A stretch of 59,505 nt of DNA from positions 1 through 59,505 of the forward strand of contig PCBK01000038.1 of assembly GCA_002731275.1 (NCBI GenBank). Reading direction: 5' to 3'. Of this stretch, positions 54,178 through 59,505 are shown one piece after another. The notes below the pieces were generated by a model. It was given only the letters and a program-made list of their open reading frames with translations. It was not told the DNA's origin and searched no databases. Both the position numbers and the translations under genes were made by a program. Source of the DNA: Deltaproteobacteria bacterium (GTDB lineage Bacteria; Myxococcota_C; UBA6777). The first letter of the stretch is position 1, and the number at the start of each line of letters is the position of its first letter.

Positions 54178-56979
54178 ATGCGTTACTGGCGTCTTCAGTC
54201 TCTCTCTCGACGGCTCTTGCACATGTTGTGTGTGTGGTGTGGGCTGAGCTTTTTGTGGGCGTGTGGAGGGAACATCTCCAACAAAAAATTCCACTCCGGT
54301 ACGGGCAGCATCACTGGGACGCTGCTCTTACCTGATGGTGCGCCTGCTGCACGAGCACAAGTCCAGATCGTGAATCTTCCAAAGCTGCGTGCGGTGACGG
54401 ATGAGAAGGGACAATTTTCGATCAAAGATGTCCCTGCAGGGCGTCGGGAGTTGATGGCACTTCACCAACAACATGGAGCACGTCTTGAGGTGTGGGTGAT
54501 CGGTGGCCGGGTGATTCAGCTCACCGAGACACAGGCTGTCCTCGCTGAGACTGGACAGATCTCTGGACACGTCGAAGCGCTTCATCGATTTGGTGCCAAA
54601 GGGATCAAGATCGCGATCAAGGGGACACCACACTACGTACTGTCCTCTCAGCACAACGGCGCCTTTACGCTCCCCCATGTCCCCAAAGGTTGCCATACGT
54701 TGTTCGTCACCACGCCGATGTTTATGGATGCCAAACGTGCAGAGATCTGCATCGAGGCTGGGCAGCGGCTGTCACTGCAAAAGGCGATCACGATGGAGCC
54801 TGCGCAGACGTGTACAAGTACATGTGGCGACGGCGCATTTTGTCGTGATGGTTACTGCGTCCCTGATGAAGGTGGAGAGATCAAGACCAGTGATGAGCTT
54901 CAGATCAAGGTGGGGGAGATCTTCATCAAAGATCACCAGACACAACAGATCGAGCTGCTCAAGAACACTGGACCTGGTCGTTTGCACATCAAAGATATCC
55001 GATTCCAGAAAGGTGACGCGATCTTTTCTGTAAGGTTGCCGACGTTGCCTTTGGTCCTGGAGAGTGGGAAGGCTCTGGGTCTTGAGATCGATATCGCCGC
55101 AGAGGAGTTGGGAAGTCACCAGATGGTGATCGAGGTCGACAGCAATGATCAGGCACACCCAGTTCTTCGCAAGATCTTGCGTGCTGAGATCAAGGGATAC
55201 AGCTCTGACTGTCTCGTTCCACAACAAACTTCGATTGAGCTTGAGACATTGGCGCTGAGTGAGTCACGCCGCTTTCAGCTTGAGATTTTCAACCGCTGTG
55301 AGACAGATCAACACATCAGCGTCCCCGAAGATGCCAAAGGGTTTCCAACAGAGGCTGGCTTTACGCCCATCCAACTCCAAACGACGATTCCAGCAGGGAA
55401 GACTGTCAAGTTGGCTTTCGATCTGTTGCCACAAGCGTATGGGGAGTTGAGAGGGGATATCCAATTACAATCTGGCAAAGCGATGTTGTATGTGCCTGTC
55501 AGTGGGTTTGTCGCTCCGCCTGGAGACAAGACTCCTGTCCTCTCACTACGTCGTCGTGTGCTGGATTTTGGACTCGTTGCGCCTGGAGAACAGCGCACAT
55601 TGTGGTTGCATCTTCAGTTTGCAACGCCGCCTTCTGCTGAGGAGCTTAAGGAGCTTAAAGCGTCGACCTTTCAGATCTATTCTACAGGTCTGAAGACGGA
55701 GACGAAGAGTCCATTTTCCGTATCAACTGATTTGCTCGCGCGCTCTGTTCTCGCTGGCAATCAAGCACACTACATGGCGGTCCGGTACACAGCGCCGATG
55801 TCAGGTTCATTGCAAAAAGCTTGGCTGAAGCTCTCTGGTGTACCGGGGTTGGGAGGGCGAGATTATATGCTCCCCATACAAGGAAACATTGCTTCGTTGG
55901 GGATGCCAATCGCGCCTGCTGATATCCACGTTGGTGCGGTACAACAATGCACATCAAAAGCACAAACCATTCAGCTCTCCAACCCTGGCGATGAAGAGGT
56001 CATTGTACAGGGAGTGTCACTGGAGGGCGCAACAGGCAAAGACTTTCTGTTGGCGAAGGAGAGTTTCCCACTCCGTATCCCTGCACATTCAAAGAAGATC
56101 ATCGGGAAGATCCAGTTCTCTTCTAAGGTCTCGATTCGTTCATTTGCTCAGTTACGTATCCAGGTGAAGAAGTCGGGCGCGACGTTGCCCCCTTACATTG
56201 TGGGGCTTCGTGCATCGTCTGGTTTTCCACGAACGGAGTCTTACACACAAGCTGATGGCAAACGTGCGCGTGTGTTGTTCTATCTCGATCCTGGGATCGA
56301 ACGTATTCCAGCGATGTATTCGACATTTATTACGGTGTTGTCCGAACTTCAGGTGCGTGGGATTGATTTTGAGATCGCGACGTTGAGTAAGCAAAACAAG
56401 GTTGGCGCGATCACACCGAGTACGATCGATGGGATCCAGCAGCTCCTCGCGTTGCTTGGCCTCTCTGCTGATGATGGTCAGCGTGGGTTCGAGCAGATGT
56501 TGCAGATGTGGCAATCGTCGAGTGAGGTTCAAAAAGCAACACCGACAGCGATCATCTACATTACACAAAAAGATGATCGTTCAGGTTACTCACTGCGTCG
56601 TTATTTGCCTCATGACATGAAGGCACCATTTGCGGTCTTTGGTGCGATCTCGAAGGGTGGATGTGAAGGGGGAGGGAGTGCTCAGCGTTATCTCAGCATG
56701 ATCGAGCAAACACAGGGCGCTTCCATCGATGTTTGTACGGCTGATAAGCTCGCTTGGGAGGCGTGGGGGAAACAGATCCGAGCATTTTTATTGGGTGAGC
56801 GCCGTACCAGTGTGTTGTCCTCTGTACCGAAGTCGAGCACGTTGGAGCTGCAGATCAATGGTCACCGCCTGACCTCTAGTGAGTGGTCTTACAGTGACTC
56901 AAAGAATCAGCTTACTCTCCAAACCCTTCTCCCCCCTGGTCAAACTCTTCAGGTGTCATACTACAATCATTGTGAGTAA
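54178..56979 (+). CDS. Large lipoprotein: carboxypeptidase-regulatory, choice-of-anchor and VWA-like domains
   Basis: 933 residues; the ATG follows the caspase stop by 8 bp with GAGGA in between. The signal ends at SFLWAC, a good lipobox. Residues about 45-210 hold two carboxypeptidase-regulatory-like folds, then a CGDGAFCRDGYC knot. About 240-700 are several Ig-like ASH/choice-of-anchor D domains (VGEIFIKDHQTQQIELLKNTG; DFGLVAPGEQ). About 705-890 is a VWA-like domain that starts RARVLFYLDPG, with an end module (LQINGHRLTSSEWSYSD ... LQVSYYNHC) seen in myxobacterial lipoproteins. It is in one transcription unit with the caspase and might present or sense ligands for it; that is inference. Confidence 0.75.
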   Translation: MRYWRLQSLSRRLLHMLCVWCGLSFLWACGGNISNKKFHSGTGSITGTLLLPDGAPAARAQVQIVNLPKLRAVTDEKGQFSIKDVPAGRRELMALHQQHGARLEVWVIGGRVIQLTETQAVLAETGQISGHVEALHRFGAKGIKIAIKGTPHYVLSSQHNGAFTLPHVPKGCHTLFVTTPMFMDAKRAEICIEAGQRLSLQKAITMEPAQTCTSTCGDGAFCRDGYCVPDEGGEIKTSDELQIKVGEIFIKDHQTQQIELLKNTGPGRLHIKDIRFQKGDAIFSVRLPTLPLVLESGKALGLEIDIAAEELGSHQMVIEVDSNDQAHPVLRKILRAEIKGYSSDCLVPQQTSIELETLALSESRRFQLEIFNRCETDQHISVPEDAKGFPTEAGFTPIQLQTTIPAGKTVKLAFDLLPQAYGELRGDIQLQSGKAMLYVPVSGFVAPPGDKTPVLSLRRRVLDFGLVAPGEQRTLWLHLQFATPPSAEELKELKASTFQIYSTGLKTETKSPFSVSTDLLARSVLAGNQAHYMAVRYTAPMSGSLQKAWLKLSGVPGLGGRDYMLPIQGNIASLGMPIAPADIHVGAVQQCTSKAQTIQLSNPGDEEVIVQGVSLEGATGKDFLLAKESFPLRIPAHSKKIIGKIQFSSKVSIRSFAQLRIQVKKSGATLPPYIVGLRASSGFPRTESYTQADGKRARVLFYLDPGIERIPAMYSTFITVLSELQVRGIDFEIATLSKQNKVGAITPSTIDGIQQLLALLGLSADDGQRGFEQMLQMWQSSSEVQKATPTAIIYITQKDDRSGYSLRRYLPHDMKAPFAVFGAISKGGCEGGGSAQRYLSMIEQTQGASIDVCTADKLAWEAWGKQIRAFLLGERRTSVLSSVPKSSTLELQINGHRLTSSEWSYSDSKNQLTLQTLLPPGQTLQVSYYNHCE

Positions 56980-57031
56980 GCTTTTCGATTGTGGATGACT
57001 TTTTCCTCTTTGCTAGAGCCTTCGTATTGTA

Positions 57032-58321
57032 TCAAGCGACAATTTGTTCTGTCAGGATGTCTTCTTCTTCATCATCCATGAAGGGGATTTCTTCAGGCAT
57101 TTCTTCGACAACGACTTCAGGGAATGGATCGGGGTAAGTGAGCCAGGCTTGATCTCCTTCTGCGATCTCATCGTCTGTGAGGAGACATTTGTCGAGCGCA
57201 GTGATGATCTGTTCTTTATCCATGTCGATCCCAATAAAGACGAGTTCTTGTCTCCTATCCCCATATGTAGGATCCCAATCTGCGAGTGCTCTTTCTCGCT
57301 CAGTTTCGTCGTGGAACGTCCAGAATTCTTCTGGTTGTGAGGCGAGCCATAGGCCTGATGCAGAGTAGAGACAAGAGCCGCCGGCTTGGGACCATTCATA
57401 GAGGAAGGCTGGTTTGGAGGCGATCCAAAAGAAGCCTTTGGCGCGAAGGATCTCTGCCCAGAGATCGTGATTTTCGATCATTGTGTCCCAGAGACGTTGT
57501 GGGTGGAAGGGTTTTTTCTGGCGGTAGACAAAACTGGAGATGCCATACTCTTCTGTTTCAGGAGTGTGTTCGCCTTCGAGTTCTTTTTGCCATGCGGCGG
57601 ACTGACTGATCTTGTCAAAGTCAAAGAGCCGGGTGTGGAAGATCTTGTCGAGATCGATCTGTCCATGTGTGGAGCGAATGATCTCAGCTTCTGGGTTGAG
57701 GTGATAGAGGATCGCTTCGAGCTCAGAGGCTTCTTCTGCGGTGACGAGATCGAGTTTGTTAAGCACAATAACATTTGCAAATTCAACTTGATCGACGAGA
57801 AGATCAGAGATGATCCGATCATCCTCTTCACCGAGTGCAAGATCGCGATCTCGGAGATCGTCAGCTTGATTGTATTCCTCCATGAAGTTTTTGGCGTCGA
57901 CGACAGTGACCATCGTGTCGAGACGTGCGAGGGAAGAGAGGGAGGCTCCTTCTTCTGTCTCAAAAATGAACGTCATCGCGACAGGGAGGGGCTCAGAGAT
58001 CCCCGTTGATTCGATTAGGAGGTAATCGAAATGTCCCCCTGTCGCGAGACGTGCAACTTCTTGGAGGAGGTCTTCGCGCAACGTGCAGCAGATACATCCA
58101 TTACTCATTTCGACGAATTGTGCGTCTACACGGGAGAGGTTGCCCTGTTTTAGTTTGGGGGCGTCAATGTTGATCTCGCTCATATCATTGACGATCACTG
58201 CGACCTTGTAGCCCTGACTATTTTGCAAGACGTGGTTGAGGAGGGTGGTTTTTCCTGCGCCCAAAAAGCCAGAAAGAACTGTGACAGGTAAGCGTGTTTT
58301 CTTATTTGTATCCAGTTGCAT
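57032..58321 (-). CDS. COG0523 (CobW/ZigA-like) metal-chaperone GTPase
   Basis: 429 residues. G1/Walker A is GFLGAGKT (18-25), a metal-binding CxCC follows (NGCICC, Cys76/78/79), and [11 protein letters not shown] is switch-type. NKLD (LNKLDLV) is the guanine motif. The C-terminal CobW domain ends in an acidic Asp/Glu tail (EEEDI). These GTPases deliver zinc or other metals to target proteins. The length fits the larger ZigA subgroup. AAGG precedes the ATG. It is convergent with the lipoprotein gene and upstream of the rRNA region. Metal-responsive control by Zur is common for the family, but I see no certain Zur box. Confidence 0.88.
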   Translation of the reverse strand: MQLDTNKKTRLPVTVLSGFLGAGKTTLLNHVLQNSQGYKVAVIVNDMSEINIDAPKLKQGNLSRVDAQFVEMSNGCICCTLREDLLQEVARLATGGHFDYLLIESTGISEPLPVAMTFIFETEEGASLSSLARLDTMVTVVDAKNFMEEYNQADDLRDRDLALGEEDDRIISDLLVDQVEFANVIVLNKLDLVTAEEASELEAILYHLNPEAEIIRSTHGQIDLDKIFHTRLFDFDKISQSAAWQKELEGEHTPETEEYGISSFVYRQKKPFHPQRLWDTMIENHDLWAEILRAKGFFWIASKPAFLYEWSQAGGSCLYSASGLWLASQPEEFWTFHDETERERALADWDPTYGDRRQELVFIGIDMDKEQIITALDKCLLTDDEIAEGDQAWLTYPDPFPEVVVEEMPEEIPFMDDEEEDILTEQIVA

Positions 58322-58826
58322 AGAGGTAAATCCTTGTTGGTTTGAGTGTCGTCTGTGTTCTGTTTAATGAGATTGATTTATCATCAACAAGGGTTTTGAT
58401 ATTCTATTCTCATTAATAAGTCAAGTGATGATCGTGGTTGTGGAGTGAAGATCGTGTTGTTGTGATCATGAGTGTCATGAGGGGGTAGGGGAGAGGGGTT
58501 ATTTTTCTTTTGTTTTGTTGTGGATAGGTTTCTTTGGATGATGTCATTTGGGTGATCCTTGATCTTGTGAGGGAGGGGTAGGGGAGGGGGATCAGTGAGC
58601 GCAAGAGTTGGGAATATGTATCTCCTATATATAATGAAGAGGGGGAGTGGGAAGTTCTGCTTGGCGATCTATTTTGGAGAGGATATGGGAGAATTTTGGG
58701 GGAAAGAGAGAAAGAATTGTGCAAAAGTGACCCCAAAAAGGTCGCTGAATTGTGAAAAGCTGAAAAAAGATGTGTGATGCAGCTCACTGTTTTCTTTCGA
58801 TAAATAAAGAATGTTTATTTTTGTTG
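58322..58826. other. Intergenic, purine-rich, no gene
   Basis: 505 bp, divergent between the GTPase gene and the rRNA region. It has two G-rich segments of type GAGGGNNGGTAGGGGAG near 58478-58496 and 58570-58590. An AT-rich part at 58322-58420 is the likely promoter region of the GTPase gene. No convincing frame. Confidence 0.45.
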
Positions 58827-58923
58827 TTGACAGGGGGGGGCTCTGCATGTAGAACCCGACTCGCACCTCGGGGGAAACGAGGACGACTTGAAAGAACCAA
58901 AAAGTCTTTGGTTTCAAGTTTTT
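58827..58923 (+). ncRNA. Candidate small RNA with its own promoter and terminator
   Basis: TTGACA (58827-58832) and TAGAAC (58850-58855), 17 bp apart, form a sigma70-type promoter. The expected transcript from about 58862 folds as CCTCG-loop-CGAGG (58866-58882) and then into a terminator, CTTGAAA (58887-58893) with TTTCAAG (58912-58918) and a T-run (58919-58923). Length would be about 60 nt. It is the first of three successive promoters before the 16S gene. No family is recognised. Confidence 0.5.
58887..58923 (+). terminator. Intrinsic terminator upstream of the rRNA promoters
   Basis: CTTGAAAGAACCAAA pairs with CTTTGGTTTCAAG with one bulge, followed by five T. It separates the first promoter from the two rRNA promoters. 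Confidence 0.75.
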
Positions 58924-58970
58924 AAATCGCTCCCCTGTTCAGGCAAGGTTTTCCTTCTTGAAAAAAATCC

Positions 58971-58998
58971 TTGACAATGTCTGGATTCTGAGTAAAAG
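58971..58998 (+). promoter_or_regulatory. rRNA promoter P1 candidate
   Basis: TTGACA (58971-58976) and TAAAAG (58993-58998), spacer 16 bp, with an A-rich run just upstream (CTTGAAAAAAATCC). Confidence 0.5.
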
Positions 58999-59047
58999 GA
59001 ATAAATCGCCTGAGCGAATCGTTGAGAAACTTCTTCAAAAAAAGTTC

Positions 59048-59076
59048 TTGACAAACTGACTCTCAGTCAGTAAGAT
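59048..59076 (+). promoter_or_regulatory. rRNA promoter P2 with palindromic spacer
   Basis: TTGACA (59048-59053) and TAAGAT (59071-59076), spacer 17 bp, with an A-tract upstream (CTTCAAAAAAAG). The spacer contains CTGACT (59056-59061) and AGTCAG (59065-59070), a perfect 6-bp inverted repeat. Confidence 0.72.
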
Positions 59077-59384
59077 TCGCGGCCCGGTCAACGAAGAAAA
59101 CTTCAGAGGCCAATCACAAACACAACTGAGTTCTTAAAAAAGAAAACAAATCAGTTGTACTTGTGCGAGTGGAATACTCGATCTTTGAAAACTGAATAGC
59201 AAGAGAGTACATACAAAGCGTATATGGTTCATTAAAAAGCGCATTGTCCCAAGCAACTCTTCGGAGTTGATGAGGTTTCCAAATCCTTCTCGCTTGGAAG
59301 GTGGAGTGCCAAGAGTGACAATGACGACTGTCAATTTCTAAGCAAATGATTCGAGCTCTTAGTGAGATCGTTGAAATAATGATT
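59077..59384 (+). other. 16S rRNA leader
   Basis: Transcribed leader of about 300 nt. It carries hairpin CGAGT-GGAAT-ACTCG (59166-59180), the widespread pre-rRNA motif GATCTTTGAAAACTGAATAG (59180-59199), and the UUCG tetraloop hairpin CAACTC-TTCG-GAGTTG (59254-59269). These are typical antitermination and processing signals. Confidence 0.65.
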
Positions 59385-59505
59385 TAACTGGAGAGTTTGA
59401 TCCTGGCTCAGAACGAACGCTGGCGGTATGCCTAACACATGCAAGTCGAGCGCGAAGCTCCTCTTCGGAGGAGTGTTAGAGCGGCGAACGGGTGCGTAAC
59501 ACGTG
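59385..59505 (+). rRNA. rrs: 16S ribosomal RNA, 5' end (runs off the window)
   Basis: GAGTTTGATCCTGGCTCAG at 59393 corresponds to the universal 8F/27F priming region, so the mature 5' end is about 59385. It continues with GAACGCTGGCGGTATGCC and CACATGCAAGTCGAGCG, which is deltaproteobacterial in style. Only about 121 nt are in the window; the rest lies downstream. Confidence 0.97.

Overview
The window looks like chromosome of a Gram-negative, Myxococcota/Bradymonadota-like bacterium (old 'Deltaproteobacteria'). The evidence is a run of secreted lipoproteins, a C-terminal tail resembling a MYXO-CTERM sorting signal, MopE-type DNDCDG calcium motifs, Ser/Thr kinases fused to formylglycine-enzyme-like (FGE) domains, several ECF sigma factors, and the deltaproteobacterial style of the 16S rRNA 5' end. 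Base composition is near balanced, unlike the GC-rich classical myxobacteria, so the lineage is an inference. Starts given here were chosen by ribosome-binding site and family length; several genes use TTG or GTG.

Left part (1-12.8 kb): repeat-rich intergenic DNA, an organophosphate-type MFS antiporter followed by a 4 x 40 bp hairpin array, a membrane-anchored unknown, an alpha/beta hydrolase, a visibly AT-richer two-gene STAND NTPase operon (AAA ATPase plus NACHT-like/TPR protein) that may be a conflict or defence module, an AraC/GyrI regulator, an epimerase with a zinc-ribbon tail, and RNA 3'-phosphate cyclase (rtcA) coupled by TAATG to a large secreted HtrA-like protease.

Middle part (16.5-42.3 kb): an ECF sigma/zinc-finger anti-sigma pair, a giant surface protein (propeller, MopE motifs, Cys-rich repeats, sorting tail), a universal-stress-protein/ArsB-NhaD-type transporter operon, lipoproteins, an operon for an unknown duplicated-domain protein plus a Ser/Thr kinase-FGE-sigma54 activator-Fis fusion, upp, a terminator-bounded noncoding unit, a carboxypeptidase-regulatory-repeat lipoprotein operon, a carotenoid oxygenase, an LCIB-type carbonic anhydrase, a helically phased 21-bp repeat region, and an SBBP-type lipoprotein with a decayed paralogue behind it.

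Right part (42.9-59.5 kb): selD, which I read as itself a selenoprotein with an in-frame TGA at residue 16 and a plausible SECIS hairpin just after it. It is followed by an endonuclease III-linker-Nudix fusion, a zinc-ribbon kinase-FGE protein, groES-groEL, a cytochrome P460-like lipoprotein, and a same-strand cluster of ECF sigma factor, DUF4384 membrane protein, secreted caspase with a beta-barrel-like C-terminus, and a large lipoprotein. A COG0523 GTPase, a small-RNA-like promoter/terminator unit and the promoters, leader and first ~120 nt of a 16S rRNA gene complete the window.
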